From UBA5796 sp040752455 (GTDB taxonomy: Bacteria > Chloroflexota > Anaerolineae > Anaerolineales > Villigracilaceae): DNA of 64,000 bases. Made by a program: the position numbers and the translations under genes. This document shows positions 54,875 to 63,538 of the stretch, piece after piece. Position 1 is the first letter of the stretch. Each line of letters opens with the position of its first letter. The DNA is taken from contig JBMOMN010000005.1 in assembly GCA_049324115.1 (NCBI GenBank), positions 62,001 through 126,000 on the forward strand. The letters are read 5' to 3'. The notes under the pieces are model-generated. The model did no database searches. It was given only the letters and a program-made list of their open reading frames with translations, and was not told where the DNA came from.

Positions 54875-55945
54875 TTATTGGTTTTCTTCGAGGGGGACGA
54901 AGCCTTTGCCGAAGACTTCGCGCACGTTGGAGGTGACTACGAAGGCCTGCGGGTCGATCCGGGCGGTGATGGCCCGCAAATTGTGGATTTCTGTGACCGT
55001 CAGGGCACACATCAACACGCCGCGGTCTTCACCGGTGAACATGCCGGTCCCGTCCATTAGCGTGACGCCGCGGTTCATTTCGTCCATGATGACCCTGGCG
55101 ATTTCGTCCGCTTTATCTTTGCCGGTGATGATGAAGGCCAGCAACTGCTGGCGTTTGTGGTGGGGACGGAACCAGGCCCGGGCGGCCGGTCCCGCGCCTG
55201 AACCGGGAACAGTCTTCTCGTCCGGAGAGAAGCGGGGCAGGACCTCGCCGGAGGCTTGCTGCATCCCCAGCGTCCACAGGCTGATGGCGAGCAGGGTCGC
55301 GTAAAACACCGCGCCGGCGCCGAGGGCGATCCAGCCGTCAATCGGGCCGACCGCGCCGCGGCTGACCACTTCCCTGAAGGTGACGGCGGGGGTGGGGTAG
55401 AGCCACAGGATGACGAACCAGGACAGGGCCAGGATGAAGAAGAGCGGGAAGTAATTGCGGCGCAGACGCCGCCCGATGGCTTCCCACATCGAGATCGGGA
55501 AGCGCGGCTGGAGCAGGGATTCGGCCAGGGTCTCGGCCCAGTCGGGGGAGGGGTGGAAGGGCGGGACGAGCATGGCGGCGTAGAAATCCGTCTCCATCAA
55601 GCGGACGCGGTAGCTCCACAGTTCGTAATACCGGTAACGGCGGGCTTCGATGTAGAGGAACAGGGTGACGAGCAGGGTGTTGAGGATGATGACGGCGTGG
55701 TGCGAGGTGGCCTGGTTGAAAGCGATCGAGAGGGTCGCGCCGGTGGCGATCACCGCCCAGTTGGTGGTGGTGTCGAGGCGCGTCCGCCAGACGTTGGAGC
55801 GGGTCACCTCGGCCCGGAAGAAGTGGACCATGGCGGTCACGAATTCGCTGGCTTTCATGCTGTAACCGCGATAGGTCCATACCGGCTCGGAGAAGGGCGG
55901 GGTACCGGCTGGTTTTCCGGGAGAGGTGGCGGGGTTATCGTTCAT
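54875..55945 (-). CDS. DUF2270 membrane protein with C-terminal DUF2179 domain
   Basis: A 356-residue protein. Residues 30-240 are DUF2270: SEFVTAMVHFFRAEVTRSNVWRTRLDTTTNWAVIATGATLSIAF, IEARRYRYYELWSYRVRLMETDFYA, and four hydrophobic segments. The last 80 residues (IARVIMDEMNRGVTLMDGTGMFTGEDRGVLMCALTVTEIHNLRAITARIDPQAFV) match the DUF2179 domain otherwise found at the C-terminus of YitT-type membrane proteins. This fusion is unusual and suggests a sensory or regulatory cytoplasmic tail. Co-transcribed with the MFS gene. Confidence 0.8.
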   Translation of the reverse strand: MNDNPATSPGKPAGTPPFSEPVWTYRGYSMKASEFVTAMVHFFRAEVTRSNVWRTRLDTTTNWAVIATGATLSIAFNQATSHHAVIILNTLLVTLFLYIEARRYRYYELWSYRVRLMETDFYAAMLVPPFHPSPDWAETLAESLLQPRFPISMWEAIGRRLRRNYFPLFFILALSWFVILWLYPTPAVTFREVVSRGAVGPIDGWIALGAGAVFYATLLAISLWTLGMQQASGEVLPRFSPDEKTVPGSGAGPAARAWFRPHHKRQQLLAFIITGKDKADEIARVIMDEMNRGVTLMDGTGMFTGEDRGVLMCALTVTEIHNLRAITARIDPQAFVVTSNVREVFGKGFVPLEENQ

Positions 55946-56266
55946 CTGAATTCACTTTCGATTTCGATTCGGATGAGAATATCTTACCACTTTCGACATC
56001 CGTTGGCACATTTACCATAAATTCGCCAACAATTCCAAATTTGGAACCGGGCCTGCCTGCAAAACCCTAAACGCGAATGTCACGAATGGGCGAATACCCT
56101 TGCAGGTAAGATGTGGCGCGAATTTCTCAAAAAGAATTGGCGAAATTTGTCGAATTCGCGGAATTCGCGTTGAAAAGCCTTGTCGTAAACTTTGTGCGAT
56201 AGAAAATTGCCAAACAAAAAAGGACGGGCTTGCCCAAGCCCGTCCTTCGAGGTGGGATAACGGAGA
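55946..56266. other. Intergenic region with GAATTCGCG-type repeats and a terminator
   Basis: No gene. Between about 56070 and 56175 there are many short GCGAAT / ATTCGCG units (CGAATTCGCGGAATTCGCG at the densest place). The terminator of the cold-shock gene lies at 56216-56247. Confidence 0.6.
56216..56247 (-). terminator. Rho-independent terminator of the cold-shock gene
   Basis: On the minus strand AAGGACGGGCTTG, GG, CAAGCCCGTCCTT followed by TTTTTG. Perfect stem, 20 bp after the stop codon. Confidence 0.9.
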
Positions 56267-56479
56267 TTATTTGAGGACGGTCACGCTGGCGGCCTGCGGG
56301 CCTTTGGAACCCTGCTCGACCGAGAACTCGACCTGCTGGCCTTCCTGCAAGGTGCGGTAGCCCTCGGACTGGATGGCCGAGAAGTGGACGAACACGTCCG
56401 GGCCGCCTTCGCGGGCGATGAAACCGTAGCCCTTGGTGGCGTTGAACCACTTGACTGTGCCGACGATACGATCAGACAT
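56267..56479 (-). CDS. cspA: Cold-shock protein (CspA family)
   Basis: A 70-residue OB-fold nucleic-acid chaperone with both RNA-binding motifs: KGYGFIAREGG (RNP1) and VFVHFSAI (RNP2), plus GTVKWFNATKG at the start. It binds single-stranded RNA and DNA and melts mRNA structure. AAGGAG lies seven bases before the ATG. The promoter at 56626-56654 predicts a leader of about 140 bases, typical of cold-regulated csp genes. A perfect terminator closes the gene, so it is monocistronic. Confidence 0.96.
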   Translation of the reverse strand: MSDRIVGTVKWFNATKGYGFIAREGGPDVFVHFSAIQSEGYRTLQEGQQVEFSVEQGSKGPQAASVTVLK

Positions 56480-56625
56480 GGAGTGCTCCTTGAAATGAGA
56501 AGAAAATCGGTTCGGTGTTATCGTACAGTTCCGTCGGACAGCCCAAAATTAAAATGACCCGGCAAACACAGTTTGGGTCATTGTTTCTTCTTTCCAACGA
56601 GAACTTCCTTACACCATTTCGGCTG

Positions 56626-56654
56626 ATGATACAACCCTGGCGCGAAATCGTCAA
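56626..56654 (-). promoter_or_regulatory. Sigma-70 promoter of the cold-shock gene with long leader
   Basis: On the minus strand TTGACG (56649-56654), a 17-bp spacer and TATCAT (56626-56631). The expected start near 56619 leaves a leader of about 140 bases before the ATG. Confidence 0.7.
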
Positions 56655-56669
56655 GGAATTTTGACGAGG

Positions 56670-58967
56670 TTAATTGAGGGTGAGGTTGACCGGCTGGCTC
56701 AGGTAACTCTCGTTCCCGTCGGGTTTGTCCCGCAGCGGCAACAGGACGTTGAACCTGCTCCCGGGGAAATTGACCTCGTCGAAGCCCGGGCTTTCGACCC
56801 AGATCTTGCCCCCGTGGGCTTCCACGATGCCGCGCGCCAGCGGCAGTCCCAGCCCGGCCCCCGCGCCCTTGAACTTGGTCTTGCCGGTCGAGTGGCGGTT
56901 CAGGTCTTCGTTGGGCTGGTAGAACTTGGTGAAGATCAGGTCGCGGAAGTTGGGGTCAATCCCCACGCCGGTATCGCTGAAAATATAGTGGACACCGCCG
57001 TTGGGCAGTTCGTTCAGGACGGGCAGGACCGGCTTGCCGGTGATGCAGAGCTTGCCGCCGTTGGGCGTGAATTTAATGGCGTTGGTCAGCAGGTGATGGA
57101 AGACTTTGCGGAGCGTGTTCGGGTCGGCTTTGAGCGCCGGTAACGTGGGCAGGTCTATCGTCAGGGTTTGTTCGCGCTCCTTGATCGCCGCTTGCAGGGT
57201 CAACCCGACCGATTTCGCCAGCTCGTTCACGTCCACCGGCTGGAGGTGGAGTTCGAGGCTGCGGGCGTCTATCTGGGCGATGTCGAACATCGAATCCATG
57301 ATCTCGTGCATCCGCAGGGTGCTGTCGTGGATGCCTTTCAGCATTTGCTTGTAGTAGGCGTTTTGCTCCACGCCGGGGTCTTCGAGCAGCATCTCGGTAT
57401 AGCCGCGCATCACCGTTAGCGGGGTGCGAAGTTCGTGGGAGGCGATGCTGATGAAATTGGACTTGGTGCGGTCTATCCGCTCCAGGTCGCGGTTGGCTTT
57501 GTCGAGGGCGCGGTAGGCGGTGCGGATCTCCTGGTTGAGGCGCATCAGGTTTTCGACCAGGCGGGCGTTTTCGAGCGCCACCGCCGTCTGGCTGCCGACC
57601 GTGGACAGCGTGACCAGGTCTTCGTCGGTGTAGCGGTTGCCGGAGAGTTTGGCTCCCAGGGCCAGCAGGCCGATCCATTCGCGCTTGGCGTGGATGGGCA
57701 CGTAGACTTCGGTGTTCAGCCGGTCGAACCACTCGCGCTCGTTGGACGGGGTCTTCTGGAAGGCGGGCAGCAGGTCCATGTCGTATTGCAACAGCGGGCG
57801 GTTGCCCTGGCTCAGGTAGGCCGCGACCGGGCTGTCGCCTTGCAGCGTGCCGACCTTGACCGCCCGTTCCCCCGCGCTGCGGACGACCCGCAGGTGGTAC
57901 TGCACCCGGTTCTCGGCCCCGGTCTCCTTGTCCACCAGGAAGAGCACGCCGCGCTGGATCTGCAGGGCTTCGATGATCATGCCCACCGCCACGCTGGCCA
58001 GGCGTTCCATTTCGAGGATGTTGCTGATAGACTGGCTGTAATCCCGCAGGGTCTGGGCGGGGTCATAAAAGCCGCTCGACATCAGCCGGTCCACCAGGCT
58101 GCGGACCAGGCCCAGCAGCGGGGTAAAAATGAGGGCCAGCAGCAGGGCGATCACCGCCCCGACCACCGTCGGGTTGAAGTTGCTGGTGGTCTGGAACAGG
58201 TATTGTGATAAGGCAAAACCGGCCGTGTAGAACAGCACGATCACCAGGGTGGTGATGATGTAGATCAACGTCTGTTTGACGATCTGGCGCACGTCCGGCA
58301 TGTTGTGGTTGGTCAGGATGTACGTGACCAGCAGGGCCGCCAGCAGGCGGGTGAGGTTGCTCCAGGTTTGCGGATAGGCGGTAAGGAAACCGTCGTTGAC
58401 CACCACCAGGATCAGCGCCGGCAGCCAGTAGGTCAGGCGGTTGCGGTGCAGCGACTGGCGCGTCTTGCGGTACGCCGAACGGACCGTCAACGCCGCCCAG
58501 CCGAGGAAAACCACCCACCCGGCCAGGGCCATCCCGAACGGCAGGCGCTCACGCGGCAGGATCCATTGGTCGTTTTGCCACAGGATTTCGGGCAGGTTGA
58601 AGACATTGGTGGCGACCAGGATGATGAGGACGAACCAGACGCCCCCCGCCACCGCCCAGATCTCGTTGCTTTCCAGGCGCAGGAAGGAACGCAGAGTCAG
58701 CAGGAACAGGAGCGCCAGGGCCAGCATCCCGTACCATTGGATTTCTTCATAAAAGATCGGGGCCGAATTGTCGAATATCCCCCCGTAATTCAGGGCCGCG
58801 ACCACCTGGATCACCAGGGCCAGCCCGGCGTAGATGGCCGCCAGGGTGTAGGTTGTGGCCTCCTGCCCGTCTTCGTGCTGGACGGCGCGCATGATTGCCG
58901 GGATGTAGAGCGCGGCGATCAGGAGTTGCAGCAATATCGGGGGAAGTCTCGGGTCAATGGCGGGCAT
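56670..58967 (-). CDS. Membrane-bound GAF sensor histidine kinase
   Basis: A 765-residue kinase. Residues 10-265 hold about eight membrane helices with no recognised periplasmic domain. A linker then leads to a GAF domain (about 325-480; RGVLFLVDKETGAE, GLLALGAKLSGNRYTDEDLVTLSTVGSQTAVALENARLVENL), a short coiled coil, HisKA with SHELRTPLTVMRGYTEMLLEDP, and HATPase with N box, DTGVGIDP and GAGLGLPLARGIVEAHGG. No response regulator lies next to it, so it is an orphan kinase here. The signal is unknown. Confidence 0.88.
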   Translation of the reverse strand: MPAIDPRLPPILLQLLIAALYIPAIMRAVQHEDGQEATTYTLAAIYAGLALVIQVVAALNYGGIFDNSAPIFYEEIQWYGMLALALLFLLTLRSFLRLESNEIWAVAGGVWFVLIILVATNVFNLPEILWQNDQWILPRERLPFGMALAGWVVFLGWAALTVRSAYRKTRQSLHRNRLTYWLPALILVVVNDGFLTAYPQTWSNLTRLLAALLVTYILTNHNMPDVRQIVKQTLIYIITTLVIVLFYTAGFALSQYLFQTTSNFNPTVVGAVIALLLALIFTPLLGLVRSLVDRLMSSGFYDPAQTLRDYSQSISNILEMERLASVAVGMIIEALQIQRGVLFLVDKETGAENRVQYHLRVVRSAGERAVKVGTLQGDSPVAAYLSQGNRPLLQYDMDLLPAFQKTPSNEREWFDRLNTEVYVPIHAKREWIGLLALGAKLSGNRYTDEDLVTLSTVGSQTAVALENARLVENLMRLNQEIRTAYRALDKANRDLERIDRTKSNFISIASHELRTPLTVMRGYTEMLLEDPGVEQNAYYKQMLKGIHDSTLRMHEIMDSMFDIAQIDARSLELHLQPVDVNELAKSVGLTLQAAIKEREQTLTIDLPTLPALKADPNTLRKVFHHLLTNAIKFTPNGGKLCITGKPVLPVLNELPNGGVHYIFSDTGVGIDPNFRDLIFTKFYQPNEDLNRHSTGKTKFKGAGAGLGLPLARGIVEAHGGKIWVESPGFDEVNFPGSRFNVLLPLRDKPDGNESYLSQPVNLTLN

Positions 58968-59044
58968 GGGTGCGAAAAGTATACCCGAATTCGCAACATT
59001 GCAATTGCATTATCGGGTATCATTAGCCCCACATTTTTGTTAGT

Positions 59045-59111
59045 GTCACTGCGAGCGGCAGCGAAGCAGGCTTCCACAGACAGGGGATTGCTTCGCTGCG
59101 CTCGCAATGAC
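59045..59111. repeat. Palindromic repeat GTCACTGCGAGCG...CGCTCGCAATGAC
   Basis: Arms GTCACTGCGAGCG and CGCTCGCAATGAC with AGCGAAGCA / TTGCTTCGCT inside. A widespread intergenic repeat type in several phyla. It lies in front of the GH13 gene. Confidence 0.8.
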
Positions 59112-59129
59112 ATGAAATAAGGATAAATC

Positions 59130-61931
59130 ATGGCCTGGTATGAATTTCACATCTCCCGGAAGGCGCGTGACCGGTATCAATTGGACGATGGCCTCTTCGC
59201 CACCAACGGGCAACTCGTCGTGGCAGACTTCGCCGCGGCGCGTCAGCTTGCAGAACGTATGAGCGCGGGACGCAGCCAACCGGTCCCCGCGAGCGACGTG
59301 TACGCCATGGGCCTGATAGACGAGATCCTCCACATCCTGGTCCGGCAATACGAGATGCAGAACCCCGGCGTGATGACCAAAGCTTTGGGCTGGCTCAAGG
59401 CCCGGCTGGGCGCAGCGTCCCTGGACACGGTCCTGCTCCGGTTCACCGAGCAGTTCCCGCCGCTGACGGTTTATCGCGGCCGGATGTCGCCGCTCGAATA
59501 TTTCGAATCCACCGGCGGCGCGCAGGAGATGACCACCGAGGAGGCCCTGCTGCTTCACCTCTCGAACGCCAACCCGGCTTTTGGTCCCTACAAGGAATTG
59601 TTCGACGATTCCGACCTGGCGCGGACGACGGCTTACCCCGGCCTGGTCAGCGGCTTGCAGGACTTCTTCGCCGGGCAGCCGGATTTCGACGGGCACGGCG
59701 GCGAGAGCCTGTTCGACGTCCTGCGCGCCCCGGCCCGGGTCTCGCCCAATTCGCTCAGCGGGCAACTGGAATACATCCTCCAGCGCTGGGCGCCCCTGCT
59801 GGGCGAGGAATTCGTCCAGCGCCTGCTGCGGAGTTTGGACTTCGTGCGCGAAGAAGCCACCCGGCGCGGCGGCACGGGCGGTTTCGGCGGCGAAGCCCCG
59901 GTCCTGGAGTTCCCGGCCGGCCTGTCCGTGACCGAGTACGAAAGGTTCAGCGAAGACAAAGACTGGATGCCGCGCGCCGTGCTGATGGCCAGGAACACCT
60001 ACGTCTGGCTGGAACAGTTGAGCCGCAAGTACGGGCGCTGGATCCGCCACCTGGACGAAATCCCGGACGAAGAGCTGGACCTGCTGGCCCAGCGCGGTTT
60101 CACCGGCCTGTGGCTGATCGGGCTGTGGGAGCGCAGCCAGGCCTCGCAGTGGATCAAGCAGCGCATGGGCGACCACGAGGCGGTCGCTTCGGCTTATTCG
60201 CTTTACGCTTACGACATTGCCGCCGACCTGGGCGGCTGGCCGGCGCTCGAAAACCTGCGCTGGCGGGCCTGGCAGCGCGGCCTGCGCCTCTCGGCGGACA
60301 TGGTCCCCAACCACATGGGGATCGACTCGAAATGGCTGATCGAGCACCCCGACTGGTTCCTGTCGCTGCCGTATTCGCCCTATCCCAATTACCAGTTCCA
60401 GAGCGAAGACCTGTGCGCCGACGAGCGGGTGGCGGTCATCCTCGAAGACCATTACTACAGCCATTCGGATGCGGCGGTGGTCTTCAAACGGATTGACCGT
60501 TACACCGGCGACGTGCGCTACATTTACCACGGCAACGACGGCACCTCCATGCCCTGGAACGATACCGCCCAACTGGATTATTCCAAGGCCGAGGTGCGCG
60601 AGGCCGTCATCCAGACCATCCTGCACGTGGCGCGCAACTTCCCCATCATCCGCTTCGACGCGGCCATGACCCTGGCGAAAAAGCACATCCAGCGGTTGTG
60701 GTTCCCGGAGCCGGGCGCGGGCGGGGCCATCCCATCCCGCTCGGAGCACGGGATGTCCATCACCGATTTCGAGGCTGCCATCCCGCACGAGTTCTGGCGC
60801 GAGGTCGTGGACCGGGTCGCGGCCGAAGTCCCGGATACGCTGCTGCTGGCCGAAGCCTTCTGGCTGATGGAGGGCTACTTCGTCCGCACGCTGGGGATGC
60901 ACCGGGTCTATAATTCCGCTTTCATGCACATGCTGCGTGACGAGGATAACGCCAAATACCGCTCGGTGATGAAAAACGTGCTGGAATTCGACCCGCAGGT
61001 GCTCAAGCGCTTCGTCAATTTCATGAACAATCCCGACGAAAAGACCGCCGCCGAGCAGTTCGGCACCACCGACAAGTATTTCGGCGTGGCGACCCTGCTT
61101 TCGACCCTGCCCGGCCTGCCGATGTTCGGCCACGGACAGATCGAGGGCTTCCGTGAAAAATACGGGATGGAATTCCGCAAGCCGAAATGGGACGAAAGCG
61201 TGGACGAGGGGCTGGTGCGCGGCCACGAATACCGCATCTTCCCCCTGCTGCACCGCCGCCGCCTGTTCGCTGAAGTCGAGAACTTCCTGCTCTACGATTT
61301 CTTCACCACCGACGGCTACGTCAACGAGGATGTGTTCGCCTATTCGAACGGATATGGCAGCGGATCGGGCAGCGGATCGGGCAACGGATGGGGCAGCGGA
61401 TATGGAGCGGAGAAGCGGATGGAGGAGCGCGGGCTGGTGGTGTATCACAACAAATACGCCGCGACGAGCGGCTGGGTCAAAACTTCGGCGGCATTTATGG
61501 ACAAGGGTTCCGGCCACCTGGTCCAGAAGACGCTCGGCGAGGGCCTGGCGCTGCCGCGTGAGGGGTACGCCATCTTCAAGGATTACGTCGCCGGGTTGGA
61601 GTACATCCGCCCGTGCAGCGAATTGTGGGAGAAGGGGATTTATGCCGAACTGGGCGCGTACCAGTGCCAGGTGTTCCTGGATTGGCGCTTTGTGGAAGGA
61701 AGTGACTGGGAATTGGTCAATAGTAATTTGAACGGCGCAGGAGTGGAGTCGGTGCAGGCGAAATGGGAAGAGATGATGGGGACGAAGGATGAAAGCGGAA
61801 AGATGAAAGGTGAAAAAAAGGGAAGAGGCGCAAGCCCTTTGGTTCCGCCCAACGCAGGCCGGAAAACGAAAAAGGGGGCTTTGGAGAAACCCATCAAGAA
61901 AAAAGGTGCGACCAATAAGCAAGGGACATAG
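59130..61931 (+). CDS. Alpha-amylase family protein (GH13-like), large
   Basis: A 933-residue protein without signal peptide. A 300-residue N-terminal region of unknown fold is followed by a GH13 barrel: GFTGLWLIGLWERS, YDIAADLGG, LSADMVPNHMGIDS, FPIIRFDAAMTLAKKH with the nucleophile Asp near residue 509, and TLLLAEAFWLMEGYFV with the acid/base Glu near residue 574. A Gly/Ser linker (YGSGSGSGSGNGWGSGYG, near 745) separates it from a beta-rich C-terminal domain, and a Lys-rich tail ends the protein. It probably cleaves or rearranges alpha-glucans inside the cell. Exact activity unknown. Confidence 0.85.
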   Translation: MAWYEFHISRKARDRYQLDDGLFATNGQLVVADFAAARQLAERMSAGRSQPVPASDVYAMGLIDEILHILVRQYEMQNPGVMTKALGWLKARLGAASLDTVLLRFTEQFPPLTVYRGRMSPLEYFESTGGAQEMTTEEALLLHLSNANPAFGPYKELFDDSDLARTTAYPGLVSGLQDFFAGQPDFDGHGGESLFDVLRAPARVSPNSLSGQLEYILQRWAPLLGEEFVQRLLRSLDFVREEATRRGGTGGFGGEAPVLEFPAGLSVTEYERFSEDKDWMPRAVLMARNTYVWLEQLSRKYGRWIRHLDEIPDEELDLLAQRGFTGLWLIGLWERSQASQWIKQRMGDHEAVASAYSLYAYDIAADLGGWPALENLRWRAWQRGLRLSADMVPNHMGIDSKWLIEHPDWFLSLPYSPYPNYQFQSEDLCADERVAVILEDHYYSHSDAAVVFKRIDRYTGDVRYIYHGNDGTSMPWNDTAQLDYSKAEVREAVIQTILHVARNFPIIRFDAAMTLAKKHIQRLWFPEPGAGGAIPSRSEHGMSITDFEAAIPHEFWREVVDRVAAEVPDTLLLAEAFWLMEGYFVRTLGMHRVYNSAFMHMLRDEDNAKYRSVMKNVLEFDPQVLKRFVNFMNNPDEKTAAEQFGTTDKYFGVATLLSTLPGLPMFGHGQIEGFREKYGMEFRKPKWDESVDEGLVRGHEYRIFPLLHRRRLFAEVENFLLYDFFTTDGYVNEDVFAYSNGYGSGSGSGSGNGWGSGYGAEKRMEERGLVVYHNKYAATSGWVKTSAAFMDKGSGHLVQKTLGEGLALPREGYAIFKDYVAGLEYIRPCSELWEKGIYAELGAYQCQVFLDWRFVEGSDWELVNSNLNGAGVESVQAKWEEMMGTKDESGKMKGEKKGRGASPLVPPNAGRKTKKGALEKPIKKKGATNKQGT

Positions 61932-62085
61932 AAGTTATCACGTTAATTTCAGGCACGTGCTCGTCTTCATATTTTTCGATCAACACCCCCAGAATTTCCA
62001 TCAACGATGCGAGCGGGTGTTTCACGTCTTCGCCAACGGTGTCGATCAGGCTATCCAGCAAGCGGACAGCCTCATCGTATTCCAT
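61894..62085 (-). pseudogene. Remnant of a HigA-like antitoxin gene
   Basis: The first 47 residues (MEYDEAVRLLDSLIDTVGEDV, HPLASLMEILGVLIEKYEDEHVPE) look like the N-terminal helices of HigA-type antitoxins, which normally continue into a helix-turn-helix domain. Here the frame ends after 14 unrelated residues and no HTH or toxin gene is nearby. The 3' end overlaps the end of the GH13 gene. It looks like a decayed toxin-antitoxin locus. Confidence 0.55.
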
Positions 62086-62160
62086 TAGTGTAATTCCCGT
62101 CCCTCGCGCAAAATGGGATAAAATACAGGCGGTAATTTTTACAAAGGAGACGCTATTCCC

Positions 62161-63456
62161 ATGCGCGCGGTAGATATCATCATCAAGAAACGCGACAAGG
62201 TCGAACTGACCGGCCAGGAAATCGAGTTCTTCGTCCAGGGCTTCACACGAGGGGAGATCCCCGATTACCAGGTTTCGGCCCTGGCCATGGCAATCTTATT
62301 GAACGGCATGACCCCCCGCGAGACAACCGACCTGACCCTGGCGATGGCCCATTCCGGCCAGGTGCTCGACCTTTCCAAAGTCGTGGACGTCGCCGTGGAC
62401 AAACACTCCTCCGGCGGGGTGGGGGACAAGACCTCGCTGGTGGTGCTGCCCATTGCCGCCGCCAACGGGCTGAAAGTCGGCAAGATGAGCGGGCACGGCC
62501 TGGGCTTCAGCGGCGGGACCCTGGACAAGATGGAATCCATCCCCGGCTACCGTTCCGACCTTTCCACCGAAGAGTTCCTCACCCAACTCACGGAAGTGGG
62601 CATCGTGCTCACCGGCCAGACGCTCGACCTGGCTCCCGCAGACGGCAAACTCTACGCGCTGCGGGACGTGACCGGGACGGTGCAGTCCACCCCGCTGATC
62701 GCCTCGTCCATAATGAGCAAGAAGATCGCCGCCGGGGCGCAGGCCATCGTCCTGGACGTCAAGGTTGGGCTGGGGGCCTTCATGCAGACTCTCGACGAGG
62801 GCCGCCGGCTGGCCGAGATGATGGTCTCCATCGGCGAGCTGGCCGGACGCAAGACGGTGGCCCTGCTCTCGGACATGAACCAGCCCCTCGGCCACGCCGT
62901 GGGCAACGCCCTCGAAGTGCTCGAAGCTCTCGAAACCCTGCGCGGCGGCGGCCCGGAAGATTTCCGCGAACACTGCCTGCACGTGGCCGCCCACATGCTC
63001 CTCCTGGGCGGGCGCGCCACTGACCTGAACGAGGGCCGCCAACTGGCCGAATGGTCGCTGATCGAAGGCCGCGCCCTCGACGAGTTCCGCACGCTGGTCG
63101 AAGCCCAGGGCGGGGACCCGGCTTACGTGGACGATCCGTCCCGGTTTGGGGTGGCGCGTTACGTCGAGGTGGTGGAAGCGCCGTCGAGCGGGTGGCTGGC
63201 CCGGGTCCACGCGCGCATCGTCGGCGAAGCCGCCGTCAACCTGGGGGCCGGCCGGGCGAAGAAGGACGATCCCATTGACCACGCGGTCGGTTTCCTGATC
63301 CACAACAAGGTTGGCGACCGGCTCGAAAAGGGCCAGCCGCTCTTCAGCGTGTATGCCAACGACGAAAAACGCCTGAAGGCGGCGCGTGAAATGGTCTTGC
63401 AAGCCCATAAACTCAGCGATGCTCCGGCAAAGCCGCTTCCTTTGTTTTATAATTAG
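62161..63456 (+). CDS. pdp: Pyrimidine-nucleoside phosphorylase
   Basis: A 431-residue enzyme that splits thymidine, deoxyuridine or uridine with phosphate to base and (deoxy)ribose 1-phosphate. It starts MRAVDIIIKKRDKVELTGQEIEFFVQGFTRGEIPDYQVSALAMAI, has the phosphate-binding loop VDKHSSGGVGDKTSLV, the family signature GHGLGFSGGTLDKMESIPG, and DVKVGLGAFM. Length and motifs fit the Bacillus-type pyrimidine-nucleoside phosphorylase better than DeoA, but the two are close. AAAGGAGACG precedes the ATG. Confidence 0.93.
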   Translation: MRAVDIIIKKRDKVELTGQEIEFFVQGFTRGEIPDYQVSALAMAILLNGMTPRETTDLTLAMAHSGQVLDLSKVVDVAVDKHSSGGVGDKTSLVVLPIAAANGLKVGKMSGHGLGFSGGTLDKMESIPGYRSDLSTEEFLTQLTEVGIVLTGQTLDLAPADGKLYALRDVTGTVQSTPLIASSIMSKKIAAGAQAIVLDVKVGLGAFMQTLDEGRRLAEMMVSIGELAGRKTVALLSDMNQPLGHAVGNALEVLEALETLRGGGPEDFREHCLHVAAHMLLLGGRATDLNEGRQLAEWSLIEGRALDEFRTLVEAQGGDPAYVDDPSRFGVARYVEVVEAPSSGWLARVHARIVGEAAVNLGAGRAKKDDPIDHAVGFLIHNKVGDRLEKGQPLFSVYANDEKRLKAAREMVLQAHKLSDAPAKPLPLFYN

Positions 63457-63500
63457 GGTGATCGTAATATCAACCAAAGCCAACTCGGACAGTAAATGAG

Positions 63501-63521
63501 TTTAGTGTGTCCGACACTAAA
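63501..63521 (+). promoter_or_regulatory. Perfect hairpin in the leader of the TPR gene
   Basis: TTTAGTGT, GTCCG, ACACTAAA. No T-tract follows, so a leader structure or protein site is more likely than a terminator. It lies 18 bp before the start of the next gene. Confidence 0.45.
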
Positions 63522-63538
63522 GACGGGAGCACGGGAAC

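Noticed and set aside
59046..61922. 958-codon open frame on the minus strand
   Set aside because: It is the complement of the GH13 gene, rich in His, Gln, Val and Gly as expected for antisense of GC-rich coding DNA, with no domains. The plus-strand gene has clear catalytic motifs.
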